Source: Acidobacteriota bacterium (GTDB lineage: Bacteria; Acidobacteriota; Blastocatellia; UBA7656). Taken from it: a stretch of DNA of 45,074 bases. The first letter of the stretch is position 1. Every line of letters begins with the position of its first letter. Positions 35,941 through 44,949 of the stretch are shown here, one piece after another. The stretch lies in NCBI GenBank assembly GCA_038040445.1, contig JBBPIG010000031.1, positions 24,897 through 69,970 on the forward strand. Direction: 5' to 3'. Made by a program: the position numbers and the translations under genes. The notes beneath the pieces are model-generated. The model had not been told where the DNA came from, made no database searches, and worked only from the letters and a program-made list of their open reading frames with translations.

Positions 35941-37623
35941 ATGAATGAGGGGCCCAACACCTGGTCGACTGCCGCGATCGAGTTATCAATGCGCACCCGC
36001 GCGGCTAGTCTCGAACGAATGCGCAGCGAGGTATTCGATCTCGCTGTCATCGGCGGAGGAATTACGGGCGCCGGGGTCGCGCTCGATGCAGCATCGCGAG
36101 GGCTCACGGTCGCGCTCATCGAGAAGCGCGACTTCGCAAGCGGAACCAGCTCGCGATCGTCGAAGTTGATTCACGGGGGCCTGCGCTACCTCGAGCAATT
36201 CAATTTCGGTCTGGTGCGTGAGTCGCTTCACGAGCGCGCCGTGCTTTCGCGAATCGCTCCTCATCTAAGCAAGCCGCTCCAGTTTCTGGTGCCCGTCTAT
36301 TCTTCGAGCGAGCAATCTCCCCTCGGAGCGAATAGGCTGAAGCTTGCGGTTGGGCTATGGCTGTACGATCTGCTGGCTGGGCGCCGGAACATCGGTCGAC
36401 ATCAATGGCTGTCGCGTGAAGCCGCGCTCAAGCAAGCCCCGGCGCTTGAGCCGCGCGGTCTCCGCGGCGCGTTCCTTTACTACGACGGTCTGACCGACGA
36501 CGCGCGGCTGGTGATCGAGGTGATCAAAGCGGCAGCCGCTCACGGCGCGCTGGTAGCGAACTACGTCAGCGCGCGTGGATTTCGCAACGACGATGACGGC
36601 GTGTCGAAGGTTGAGCTAGAGGACACGCGCGATGGCGGCTCGTTCGAGTTGCGCGCGAAGGTAGTCGTGAACGCAACCGGAGTGTGGTCGGATGAGGTGT
36701 CTCGCCTGTCTGACGCAAGGGCGCCGAAAAGACTCCGGCCCTCGAAAGGCATCCACGTCGTTGTTCCATCTGAAAGGCTACAGAACCACACGGCCGTGTT
36801 GATTCCGTCGCTTGGCGAGAGCCGGTTTCTGTTCGTCATTCCGTGGCAGGGCCGCACGGTCATCGGGACGACAGACACGGACTATTCAGGAAGTCTGGAC
36901 GACCCGCGTGCCGAGGCCGATGAAGTGGATCGCGTTGTGCAATCAGCGGCTCGAGCTTTCCCGGACGCGCGGCTGTCAACCGAAGACGTGATCAGCACGT
37001 TCGCCGGGCTGAGGCCGTTGATCGCCGCGGACGGACAGTCGACAAAAGAGCTTTCGCGCAAGGAGGAGGTCTTCGAAGACGCCTCGGGCCTGATCACTAT
37101 CACGGGCGGCAAGCTGACAACCTGGAGACGAATGGCTGAGCGCGTCGTTGATTCCGTTGGCCGTCGACTTGAAACCATTGATGGAGTCCGCCGGCCGCGA
37201 GCGCATCGCAGCGTGACTGAGAACATCCAGCTTGCGGGTGGAACGCCTCAAGGCGACGCGCGCAAAGAAGCTCGAGCCGCGACGGAATTCGGTATTGACG
37301 TAGCTACGGTCGAGCACTTGATGGGAACCTACGGCAGCAACTATCGTGTGATCCTCGAACTCACCCGCGAGTCGGAAGAGTTGAAAACGACCTTGATCGA
37401 CGGACTTCCTCACATCGTGGCCGAAGCCGTCTACGCCGCGCGATTCGAGATGGCGGCGACTGTCGAAGACTTTCTTTCGCGCCGAACTCGCATTGAATTG
37501 CTCGTGAGCGATCACGGCCGCTCGTGCGCTATGCGCGTATCGAGCTTGCTCGAGCGCGAGGCTGGCAGGCCGACGGCTGAAGAACAAAGCGTCGGCGTTC
37601 TGCAAGAGGCCCCAACATGCTGA
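35941..37623 (+). CDS. glpD: aerobic-type glycerol-3-phosphate dehydrogenase
   Basis: This 560-residue FAD enzyme oxidises glycerol 3-phosphate to dihydroxyacetone phosphate and feeds electrons to the quinone pool. The FAD-binding motif is AVIGGGITGAGVALDAASRG at 35-54, followed by LIEKRDFASGTSSRSSKLIHGGLRYLEQ near 59-86, VVVNATGVWSDEV near 240, FVIPWQGRTVIGTTDTDY near 299 and ITGGKLTTWRRMAE near 383. It ends seven bases inside the acyl-CoA dehydrogenase gene, so the two are probably translated together. A glycerophosphodiesterase gene lies at 18795 but is not linked. Confidence 0.92.
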   Translation: MNEGPNTWSTAAIELSMRTRAASLERMRSEVFDLAVIGGGITGAGVALDAASRGLTVALIEKRDFASGTSSRSSKLIHGGLRYLEQFNFGLVRESLHERAVLSRIAPHLSKPLQFLVPVYSSSEQSPLGANRLKLAVGLWLYDLLAGRRNIGRHQWLSREAALKQAPALEPRGLRGAFLYYDGLTDDARLVIEVIKAAAAHGALVANYVSARGFRNDDDGVSKVELEDTRDGGSFELRAKVVVNATGVWSDEVSRLSDARAPKRLRPSKGIHVVVPSERLQNHTAVLIPSLGESRFLFVIPWQGRTVIGTTDTDYSGSLDDPRAEADEVDRVVQSAARAFPDARLSTEDVISTFAGLRPLIAADGQSTKELSRKEEVFEDASGLITITGGKLTTWRRMAERVVDSVGRRLETIDGVRRPRAHRSVTENIQLAGGTPQGDARKEARAATEFGIDVATVEHLMGTYGSNYRVILELTRESEELKTTLIDGLPHIVAEAVYAARFEMAATVEDFLSRRTRIELLVSDHGRSCAMRVSSLLEREAGRPTAEEQSVGVLQEAPTC

Positions 37624-38759
37624 ACACACCGTTCCTCGAAGACCATCATCGGCAGCTCGCCCAGCAAGTCGATCGCTTCGTCAGCGAGCAAGTGCGCGGC
37701 GCGGCTCTTGGTGGAACTGAAGACGAGCAGGCTCGGAGTCTTGTAAGGGCGCTCGCTCGCGAAGGGCTGCTGGCCCGCACGGTTCCCGCGCGGTTTGAAA
37801 GCGGCGCAAGCTCGCTCGACGTGCGAGCGCTATGCGTTGTGCGCGAACATCTCTGCTATGAATCCTCGCTGGCCGATCTGATGTTCGCGATGCAGGGGCT
37901 CGGCAGCTTCCCGGTGGCGCTTGCGGGATCGGATGAGCTCAAGCGGCAACTCCTGCCAAAGGTCACGAGCGGCGATGCGATCGCGGCGTTCGCGATCACC
38001 GAACCCGAAGCCGGTTCGGACGTGTCGGCTCTTCAAACGACGGCGCGCCGCGATGGTGCAAGCTACGTGCTTGACGGAGTGAAGACCTTCATCTCGAATG
38101 CGGGGCTTGCGGATTTTTACACCGTGTTCGCGAAGACTGACTCCGCAAAAGGAAGCAAGGGCATCTCGGCGTTCGTGGTCGAGAAGCACGCGTCCGGCTT
38201 TCACTTTGAAGAGAAGATCGAATTGATCGCGCCGCATCCGATCGGCCGCATAAGATTTGACGGTTGCCGCGTGCCTCTGTCCAATCTGCTCGGCGAAGAA
38301 GGCGAGGGCTTCAAGATAGCGATGACGACGCTCGATTCGTTTCGGCCAACCGTCGGCGCGGCGGCGGCGGGGCTGGCGTGGCGCGCGCTCGATGAAGCGA
38401 TCGGCTACGCGAAGCGCAGGGTGCAATTCGGAAAACCAATTGCCGAGTTTCAAGCGACGCAGATGAAGCTGGCCGAGATGGCCACCGAGCTTGATGCGGC
38501 CCGCCTTCTGGTCTATCGAGCGGCCTGGCTAAAAGACACCGGCGTCACTCGAGTGACTCTCGAGTCTGCGATGGCGAAGCTCTACGCTACCGAAGCCGCA
38601 CAGCGGGTCATCGATTCAGCAGTTCAGATCCACGGCGGAACAGGCGTGGTGCGCGGTGCGGTAGTCGAACGTCTCTATCGCGAAGTTCGCGCGCTGAGGA
38701 TCTACGAAGGAACATCGGAGATCCAGAAGCTGGTCATCGCCGGGCAGCTACTTCGGTGA
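37617..38759 (+). CDS. acyl-CoA dehydrogenase
   Basis: This 380-residue protein has the standard catalytic Glu at E364 in YEGTSEIQKL. Other family marks are AFAITEPEAGSDVSALQT near 125, LDGVKTFISNAG near 155, KRRVQFGKPIAEFQ near 268 and IHGGTGVVRG near 340. It starts at an ATG inside the end of glpD (ATGCTGA overlap), so it is part of the same transcript. It differs from the dehydrogenase at 192 in the position of its active-site base, so the two probably prefer different chain types. Electron transfer is likely by ETF; the exact acyl-CoA is not known. Confidence 0.9.
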   Translation: MLNTPFLEDHHRQLAQQVDRFVSEQVRGAALGGTEDEQARSLVRALAREGLLARTVPARFESGASSLDVRALCVVREHLCYESSLADLMFAMQGLGSFPVALAGSDELKRQLLPKVTSGDAIAAFAITEPEAGSDVSALQTTARRDGASYVLDGVKTFISNAGLADFYTVFAKTDSAKGSKGISAFVVEKHASGFHFEEKIELIAPHPIGRIRFDGCRVPLSNLLGEEGEGFKIAMTTLDSFRPTVGAAAAGLAWRALDEAIGYAKRRVQFGKPIAEFQATQMKLAEMATELDAARLLVYRAAWLKDTGVTRVTLESAMAKLYATEAAQRVIDSAVQIHGGTGVVRGAVVERLYREVRALRIYEGTSEIQKLVIAGQLLR

Positions 38760-39317
38760 ACCGTTTTAAGAGGCAGGCTCGGCCGACATAGGGAGTTCAA
38801 GACAGAAGCACCCGAAGTGCAAAAACTTGTTGACAAAAAGTCGCCCTTGCAGTAACTTTGCGTCCCCCACATTGTTAAGCTCCCACCGATTGACAAGGAA
38901 TCCAACCGTAGATCCAGAGCAGGTTTGTGCGTATCTCCGAGTTACTGGATCTGGTATGAGCTTCAATTTTCCGGAAAAAGGAATTTGAGCTCGAGGCTAC
39001 AGCCCGTCACGTAGAGGCTGAGCCCGACACGAAGTAAGCCCTTCCTCACAAAAGATGCTCGCCCCCGCGAGCAGGACGTACGGTACTTGCGGCTTCGCTG
39101 GGAATGCTAGAACCAGATCAGCCCAGGCAAAGCGAAGTCACGGTATCAAAGTCCGGTCAGAGCCCCTCTTAAAAAACGGGACAATCCGCTGCAAAACATC
39201 GCAGCGCCTCAAAGCTTCCGGCGAGTCTCCATTGCGCGGTTGAGGGTCATCCTGTCCGCTGGCGCCGCCGGTTTCCGCGAGGCAAGAGCAGAGGAAACGT
39301 GTAGGGAGGGGAAATCC
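38760..39317. promoter_or_regulatory. long intergenic region with a possible promoter
   Basis: This gap of about 560 bases has no supported gene. TTGACA (38830-38835) and TAACTT (38853-38858) are 17 bases apart on the plus strand and look like a sigma-70 promoter, but they are over 450 bases from the next gene. A minus-strand frame (38766-38966) has no start signal. GGGAGGGG before the ATG at 39318 is the ribosome binding site of the next gene. Confidence 0.35.
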
Positions 39318-39950
39318 ATGCCGAGACGATTCGTTTTGTTGTCGCTCGCTTCGCTGTTGCTTTGTGTCTCGACGGCTGAAGCTCAGGGCACCCATCAGTT
39401 CCTAGGGAAGCCTCGCGAAGTGCCGGATCAGTTCACCAGCAAATATGGTATTCGCTACAACACGCAGGGCTACGACCAGCCGCAGACAAAGTGGAAGAAA
39501 AAAATTGGCGCCTGGAGAGAGAACGACGTCCCCGATTCGATCATCGAAGAGCTATTGGCCTTCCCCGGTTCGCCGGACGCAATAGGGCAATGGATCGACG
39601 AGGCATTCGATAAGACGCTGGCTCAATTCACGGCCTGCGAAGGGGCGCTTGCCAAACGCGCGAGCCGGGTGTCCGCGAAGGACGTCTATGTGATAATCAT
39701 GCCGTCGGCTTTTTTCGAGCCGTTCTACAAGGTGCTTGTTGCGGGCGCCTATTACCCAACTCCCAAAGAGATAAAGGTCCTGAACATCTACTATATCTGG
39801 GAAGGCGAGCATAAAGGCTGGCTGCGTCACGCGCGAGATTTGTTGATCTATGAGATGGCAAACTACTTCGCGGTGATGTGCGAGATACAACCGGAGCCGC
39901 GCTCCACGGCGTGGCCTTGCGATGCGCCGCCGGTGATCACGCCGCAGTGA
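39318..39950 (+). CDS. exported protein of unknown function
   Basis: This 210-residue protein starts at the ATG at 39318 with GGGAGGGG upstream. It has a Sec signal peptide (MPRRFVLLSLASLLLCVSTA, cleavage after about residue 22). The mature part is rich in aromatic residues (SKYGIRYNTQGYDQPQTKWKKK near 40, YYIWEGEHKGWLRHARDLL near 162). It has Cys residues near 92, 191 and 200 but no recognised domain. It shows no operon partner; the next gene is convergent. A longer frame exists to 39240 but the signal peptide decides the start. Confidence 0.7.
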   Translation: MPRRFVLLSLASLLLCVSTAEAQGTHQFLGKPREVPDQFTSKYGIRYNTQGYDQPQTKWKKKIGAWRENDVPDSIIEELLAFPGSPDAIGQWIDEAFDKTLAQFTACEGALAKRASRVSAKDVYVIIMPSAFFEPFYKVLVAGAYYPTPKEIKVLNIYYIWEGEHKGWLRHARDLLIYEMANYFAVMCEIQPEPRSTAWPCDAPPVITPQ

Positions 39951-40109
39951 CGCGCGCTAGTGACTTGTAACAGCCGTTTCGCTAGCGATCGAATGGGTAC
40001 GAAATCGGTGCGAATCCGTCAAACCCGCCGCATAGACCACGGATGACACTGGTTCGGCGGATTTGCGCGGATACCACTCCTTCACTAGTGAAGCGCATGT
40101 TACAGGCGA

Positions 40110-41483
40110 CTAGTTGCGCCGGCGTTTCCACAACACGAAACCCAAGACGGACCACGCGCCCAGCGCGGAATACTCGTATCTGCCGAAGCTGCCTGGGATC
40201 GATGGAACGATCTTCATCACGATCAGCATTGCGGCTACCGCGGCCCCGCTGTATCCAATCATTCTTAGCCGGCGCGAAGTCGCGACCCCTCCCGCACCGC
40301 TGCAAAACGCGAGACAGGTCGCAAGCCATCCGATAGCCGCCGCCAGCGAGCCGACTTCCGAGATCGGAACCAGCACCGCCTGTCCAAGAAACGATGCGAT
40401 CACCGTGAAACAACCCGCAAACGCTACGGCGGTCTTCGGCGTTCGATAGCGCTCATCGATTCGCGCGAGCCGGGCATCGAGCAAGTTGCGCCGCCCCATC
40501 GCAAACAACAACCGCGTGGACGTTAGGAAGTTCCCGTTGAAGATCTTCAGCAATGAAAGCAGCACCGCAAGCATGATCAACTGCACAAGCGCGCGCGATC
40601 CGAAGGCGCGCTCGAAGGCGACCGCGGTCGCGAAACGCTCGTTTGTCAACGACTGCCACGGCTGAATGAGCGTCACCACGCCGATGATCGTCACGTAGAA
40701 AAAAATACCCGCGCCAAGCGCCATGAATATCACTCGCACGAAGTGCTTCGGCTGGAAATCAACGGAAGCTTCTTCCGAACACTTCGGCGCCGCTTCAAAA
40801 CCGGTCATGAAGTAAGGGACTATCTGAAGCACCATCAGCATCGACACTAACCCTCCGAGCGCTCCCCTGTTGTCTGCAAACGGCGGCTGCCAATTCGCGG
40901 CGTCTCCGCGAAACAGTCCAAGCGTGGCGAATACCGCAAAGATCGCGAGCAGGCCGAATGTCGTCAGGTTTTGAAACCTGGCGCTTATGTGAACGCCTCG
41001 ATAGTTGACCAGCATGATCACGGCTGTAAGCGCCAGGCCGGCCAACAGGTGCGGGAGATAAACCGGGTAGCCTCCGACGCGATAAAGCTCGATCGCATTC
41101 AACTGCGGGAAAACGTATGAGCCGACCCGCCCGATAGCGACTGCTTCGTAGGGACACACGATCAAGTAAGCCAGCGTCATCATCCACCCGGTGGCGAAGC
41201 TGACGCCTTTCGGAAATACGGCGCCGGTATAAGCGATCTCGCTCCCGGCATCCGGCATGCGCTCGGTCAAACGTCCGTAGACATACGCGATGGGAATCAG
41301 CGCCAACCCGCCGATCAGAAACCCGAGCATCGCGCCGACGGCTCCGCCTCGCGTAAGCCAATCGTCGATGACCACCATCCACCCAACGCCGACCATCGTC
41401 CCGAACGCCAGCGTGAAGTATTCCCTCGCGCGCAACGCTTGCCGCAGGGCGGGCGGACTAGTGGTTGTTCGAGCAGTTCCCAA
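40110..41483 (-). CDS. APC-superfamily amino acid permease
   Basis: This 457-residue inner-membrane protein has about 12 transmembrane helices and the APC signature near its start (FTLAFGTMVGVGWMVVIDDWL, residues 23-43), with ALIPIAYVYGRLTERMPDAGSEIAY near 61-85. In the middle, MTGFEAAPKCSEEASVDFQPKHF near 225 is another family mark. It likely moves an amino acid or amine with protons; substrate is unknown. It lies downstream of the broken gene at 41572-41916 on the same strand. Confidence 0.88.
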   Translation of the reverse strand: MGTARTTTSPPALRQALRAREYFTLAFGTMVGVGWMVVIDDWLTRGGAVGAMLGFLIGGLALIPIAYVYGRLTERMPDAGSEIAYTGAVFPKGVSFATGWMMTLAYLIVCPYEAVAIGRVGSYVFPQLNAIELYRVGGYPVYLPHLLAGLALTAVIMLVNYRGVHISARFQNLTTFGLLAIFAVFATLGLFRGDAANWQPPFADNRGALGGLVSMLMVLQIVPYFMTGFEAAPKCSEEASVDFQPKHFVRVIFMALGAGIFFYVTIIGVVTLIQPWQSLTNERFATAVAFERAFGSRALVQLIMLAVLLSLLKIFNGNFLTSTRLLFAMGRRNLLDARLARIDERYRTPKTAVAFAGCFTVIASFLGQAVLVPISEVGSLAAAIGWLATCLAFCSGAGGVATSRRLRMIGYSGAAVAAMLIVMKIVPSIPGSFGRYEYSALGAWSVLGFVLWKRRRN

Positions 41484-41571
41484 ACTGTCTCCTAAACGGA
41501 AAGTTCCTGAGCGGAGCGGGCGATATTCTCAACCGAAACATATTGAACAACACCTGTGATAAGCGGCTTCC

Positions 41572-41916
41572 TCAACCTAGAGCTTTGGCGAGCGCGGGTG
41601 GAACGTCGTCGCTGGAGCAGAAGATCGCCTTCGGAAACTTTGCCCGAGTAGCTTCGACCTTCTCCGGAGCGCCGCCCGCGAACAGAATCGGAATGCCTTG
41701 CCGCTTCTTGGCCTCCCAGAATCACTGGGCGACCGCGCGCCCGTGCGAAGGCAATCGATCGAGCGAAATGATCACCGCTTCCGGAGTGAAGTCTCCCAGC
41801 TTGATGTGTTCTTCCGTGCTCCAGTGACAGCGCACATCGTGTCCAGCCTTCTTCAAAACAATCGCTCGCGCTTCGGCTTCTTCGCGATTCCAGTGCAAGT
41901 AGAAGACCTTGGCCAT
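41572..41916 (-). pseudogene. small response-regulator-like gene broken by a single in-frame TGA
   Basis: The ATG at 41916 has GGAGG eight bases upstream and encodes MAKVFYLHWNREEAEARAIV, with HWSTEEHIKLGDF near 31-43 and VIISLDRLPSHGRAVAQ near 48-64. TGA follows at 41722-41724. The frame then continues FWEAKKRQGIPILFAGGAPE and KVEATRAKFPKAIFCSSDDV to a normal stop at 41572. The two halves fit as one protein of about 113 residues with a receiver-like beta-alpha pattern; I recall related proteins with Trp at the stop position (TGG to TGA). So this looks like one recent nonsense change or a sequencing error. Function is unknown. Confidence 0.7.
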
Positions 41917-42121
41917 CAGTTTCCTCCAAATCAGAGTCTTGCTCTGCAAGGCCGGTATCGTAGACTGTCCAGTCTGCGTGACTTCGATATCAGGAGTGTT
42001 GTTAGAATTCGATCTCCGATATTCACTGTGCTAGAATCCTTCAGCGATCCGAGCGTTGATAATATTCGCCGGCGTAATCATCAGTCAAAGAAACTCACGT
42101 CAATTTGGGAGCCGTTGGAAA

Positions 42122-42730
42122 ATGAATAAGGAATACTTCAGCTACGGAATCATCGGCATAGTAGCCGGGCTGGTGCTCGGTTTCATTGTGGGCAACTGGG
42201 CCACGCCCAGCGGAGGCAGCGCGGCCCCTCAGGCAGCGCCCGGCGTCGAAAAACAGGCCTCGGTTAACAGTAGCAACAGCGGTCAGGCGCTGCCACCGGG
42301 GCATCCGCCTCTCGATTCGGGTCAGACCATTCCCGCGCCGCCGCTGCCCGCCGGAACTCCGGGAGCATCGGAAGCGGTAAGCCCTTCGCCGGCGCCTTCG
42401 GCGGGAGAGGCCGCGGAACTTCCGTCGCTCGACCCATTGCCGTCCGGCAGCAAGGAAGAGCGCGCCGAGCAAAAGTACAAGAACATTCAGCTCCTCAAGG
42501 GACTCCCGTCCGAGCGTTTAATGAAAGTCATGTTTGCGTTCAAATCGTCGCTGGGAGTGGACTGCACTTACTGTCACATCAAGGACCAGTTCGAGAAAGA
42601 CGACAAGCCGCAGAAGCAGACCGCTCGCAAAATGATTCAACTCGTCCGCGACACCAACGCCAAGCTTGGAAGTACGGCTCGGGTGACGTGCTTCACCTGT
42701 CATCGCGGACAGACCCGGCCGGCGTCGTAG
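42122..42730 (+). CDS. membrane-anchored di-haem c-type cytochrome (reaction-centre cytochrome subunit-like)
   Basis: This 202-residue protein starts at the ATG at 42122. It has an N-terminal membrane anchor (GIIGIVAGLVLGFIVGNWA), a Pro/Ala-rich linker to about residue 110, and a domain with two haem motifs, CTYCH (148-152) and CFTCH (190-194). The order (LPSERLMKVMFAFKSSLGVDC, then KQTARKMIQLVRDTN, then CFTCHRGQTRP) is that of the photosynthetic reaction centre cytochrome-like family, also common in non-phototrophic Acidobacteria. Here it has only two haems. It probably passes electrons on the periplasmic side; its partner is unknown. Confidence 0.87.
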   Translation: MNKEYFSYGIIGIVAGLVLGFIVGNWATPSGGSAAPQAAPGVEKQASVNSSNSGQALPPGHPPLDSGQTIPAPPLPAGTPGASEAVSPSPAPSAGEAAELPSLDPLPSGSKEERAEQKYKNIQLLKGLPSERLMKVMFAFKSSLGVDCTYCHIKDQFEKDDKPQKQTARKMIQLVRDTNAKLGSTARVTCFTCHRGQTRPAS

Positions 42731-42867
42731 GAATTGCGGATCGATGATTGCGGATTCAGCGAATCACCCTGACCTAGCGAATCATCCTGAGCGAGGCTGA
42801 TAGTTGATAATCTGGAATCTCAGATCTCGCGTAATCTGAGATTCAAACTCAGATCGGTAACCGGGGA

Positions 42868-43194
42868 ATGGAAGTTAGAAACGTACAATCCGAGCGCCGC
42901 TTCTCAGCGGAGAAGATGCAGAAGGTGAATCTGTTCGAGACCGAACGGATGTTCGCCGACATCTACTGCCTCGAGCCTGGCCAGGAACAGAAACGGCACG
43001 CGCATTCGGGCGCGGATAAGATTTACTTTGTGCTCGAAGGCACAGGCCGCTTTCACATCGGTGAGGAAGACCGCGAGCTTGGGGTTGATCAGATCGTGCT
43101 CGCGCCCGCAGACATCGAACACGGGGTGCACAACCAATCGGACGCTCGTCTCGTCCTTCTGGTCTTCATGGCCCCGAATCCGAATAAGGCTTAG
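42868..43194 (+). CDS. small cupin-domain protein
   Basis: This 108-residue single-domain cupin has the first metal motif near 41-54 (KRHAHSGADKIYFVLEG, two His) and the second near 88-91 (EHGVHNQ, His). The fold may bind a metal and act on a small substrate or as a sensor. No specific reaction can be named. It sits between a cytochrome gene and a gamma-glutamyltranspeptidase gene on the same strand, 44 bases before the latter, so they may share a transcript. Confidence 0.82.
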   Translation: MEVRNVQSERRFSAEKMQKVNLFETERMFADIYCLEPGQEQKRHAHSGADKIYFVLEGTGRFHIGEEDRELGVDQIVLAPADIEHGVHNQSDARLVLLVFMAPNPNKA

Positions 43195-43238
43195 CCCAGC
43201 CAGCCCGAACAGTAGAATCAGATCGACTGGGAGGAGTT

Positions 43239-44948
43239 ATGGCATTCGCAAACTTTGCTTCCGTACAAGGCCCACTGCGCGTGAGCGTGTCACTGGCTAT
43301 GGTGATGTTTATGCTGATCACAACCGCTCACTCTTACTTCGACGGCAAGCATTGGGCATCGGAGATCAAACAAGGCCGTTCGATCGTCCGCGCCGAGCAC
43401 GGCATGGTCGCGTCGAGTCAGCCGCTTGCGTCGCAAGTTGGACTGGACGTCTTGAAGCGTGGCGGCAACGCCGTTGATGCGGCAATCGCGATGGCGGCCG
43501 TGCTCAACGTCACCGAACCGATGATGACCGGAGTCGGCGGCGATATGTTCGCGCTGGTCTATTGGGCGAAGACCGGGGAACTGAAAGGTCTGAATGCGAG
43601 CGGCCGCGCGCCTCGCGCTCTGAATCTCGATTACTTCGCAAAGAAGGGAATCCGGACCATGCCCGACAGCGGCATGGAGCCAATCACCGTGCCCGGCGCG
43701 TTCGACGGATGGGTGACGCTGCTCGAGAAGTACGGAACGGTGAAGCTGACTGAGTTGCTCTTGCCCGCGATCGAATACGCGGAAAACGGCTTCCCGGTGA
43801 TGGGAAAGGCCGCCGCGGATTGGGCGGACTCCGTCGCGAAGCTCAAGAGGACTCCCGCTTCATCGTCGAACTATCTGGTTGACGGAAGAGCCCCCCGCGC
43901 GGGCGAGATTTTTCGCCAGAAGAACCTCGCTCGCACGTTTCGGACGCTTGCTCGCGGCGGTCGGGACGCCTTCTACAAAGGTGAGATCGCGCGCGCGATT
44001 GTCGACTACTGTCAAAAGAACGGCGGCTTTCTTTCGATGCAGGACTTCGCCGAGCACAAGTCGGAATGGGTCGAGCCGATCTCGACCGATTATCGCGGCT
44101 ACAAGGTGTACGAGTGCCCGCCAAACGGGCAAGGGCTCACTGCATTGCTCACGCTGAACATTCTCGAAGGCTTCGACCTGTCCTCGATGAGCACGCGGCC
44201 GGACCTTTACTATCACACGCTGATCGAAGCTACGAAGCTTGCGTTCGCCGATCGCGGCAAGTACATAGCCGATCCGGCCTTTGCGAAGGTCCCGGTTGCG
44301 GAGTTGCTCTCGAAGGAATACGCAGCGGGCCGTCGAGCGCTGATCAAGCCCGATCGCGTAATCGAAACGCCTGAGCCGGGAGTCGTGATCAATCACAATG
44401 ACACGGTTTACTTCACCGTCGTCGACAAGGACCGCAACGCGGTGTCGTTTATCAACAGCCTGTTTGAATCTTTCGGTTCGGGAATCGTGGCCGGCGATAC
44501 CGGAATCGTGTTGCACGATCGAGGCTCAGGTTTCTCGCTCGACCCAAATCATGTGAACCGGCTTGAACCCGGCAAGCGCCCGTTTCACACGATCATCCCT
44601 TCGATGGTGTTCAAGGATGGAAAGCTACTCATGTCATTCGGCGTTATGGGCGGGGCAATACAGCCGCAAGGACACGTGCAGGTGCTGACGAACCTCATCG
44701 ACATGGGGATGAACCTGCAACAGGCGATCGAGGCGCCGCGCTTCCGCTACATGAGCGGAAAACGCGTCCTGTTCGAAGACGCGATGACAGAACCGATCAT
44801 CAGGAGCCTGATCGAAAGAGGGCACCAACGCGCGACGCAAGCGGGAGCCTCGATGGGCGGCGGGCAGGCCATTATGATCGATCCCTTGAGCGGCACACTG
44901 ATGGGGGCGTCAGATCCGCGCAAGGATGGAATGGCACTCGGGTACTGA
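43239..44948 (+). CDS. ggt: gamma-glutamyltranspeptidase
   Basis: This 569-residue precursor has GGGAGGAG before its ATG and a signal peptide (SVSLAMVMFMLITTAHS). Family marks are AEHGMVASSQPLASQVG near 50, GGNAVDAAIAMAAVLNVTEPMMTGVGGDMF near 76-105, and the self-cleavage site NHNDTVYFTVVD, where T389 becomes the N-terminal catalytic Thr of the small subunit. It ends with MGGAIQPQGHVQVL and a short tail. It likely breaks down glutathione or gamma-glutamyl peptides in the periplasm. It is full length. Confidence 0.93.
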   Translation: MAFANFASVQGPLRVSVSLAMVMFMLITTAHSYFDGKHWASEIKQGRSIVRAEHGMVASSQPLASQVGLDVLKRGGNAVDAAIAMAAVLNVTEPMMTGVGGDMFALVYWAKTGELKGLNASGRAPRALNLDYFAKKGIRTMPDSGMEPITVPGAFDGWVTLLEKYGTVKLTELLLPAIEYAENGFPVMGKAAADWADSVAKLKRTPASSSNYLVDGRAPRAGEIFRQKNLARTFRTLARGGRDAFYKGEIARAIVDYCQKNGGFLSMQDFAEHKSEWVEPISTDYRGYKVYECPPNGQGLTALLTLNILEGFDLSSMSTRPDLYYHTLIEATKLAFADRGKYIADPAFAKVPVAELLSKEYAAGRRALIKPDRVIETPEPGVVINHNDTVYFTVVDKDRNAVSFINSLFESFGSGIVAGDTGIVLHDRGSGFSLDPNHVNRLEPGKRPFHTIIPSMVFKDGKLLMSFGVMGGAIQPQGHVQVLTNLIDMGMNLQQAIEAPRFRYMSGKRVLFEDAMTEPIIRSLIERGHQRATQAGASMGGGQAIMIDPLSGTLMGASDPRKDGMALGY

Positions 44949-44949
44949 T

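Noticed and set aside
38766-38966. 66-residue minus-strand frame after the second acyl-CoA dehydrogenase
   Set aside because: It has a short stretch that looks protein-like, but no ribosome binding site, no recognised family, and it lies in a gap with a plus-strand promoter-like motif.
40034-40110. Possible hairpin and terminator after the exported protein at 39318
   Set aside because: Only an AGACCACGGATGAC fragment of a dispersed repeat is seen; no convincing stem with a T-run was found.
41722-41724. Selenocysteine codon
   Set aside because: No Cys/Sec-type active site is expected at this position and no SECIS-like stem was evident after the TGA.
3761-41916. Genome-wide stop-codon recoding
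   Set aside because: TAG and TGA both end several well-supported genes in the same window, for example the HEAT gene at 11241, the cytochrome at 42730 and the acyl-CoA dehydrogenase at 38759.
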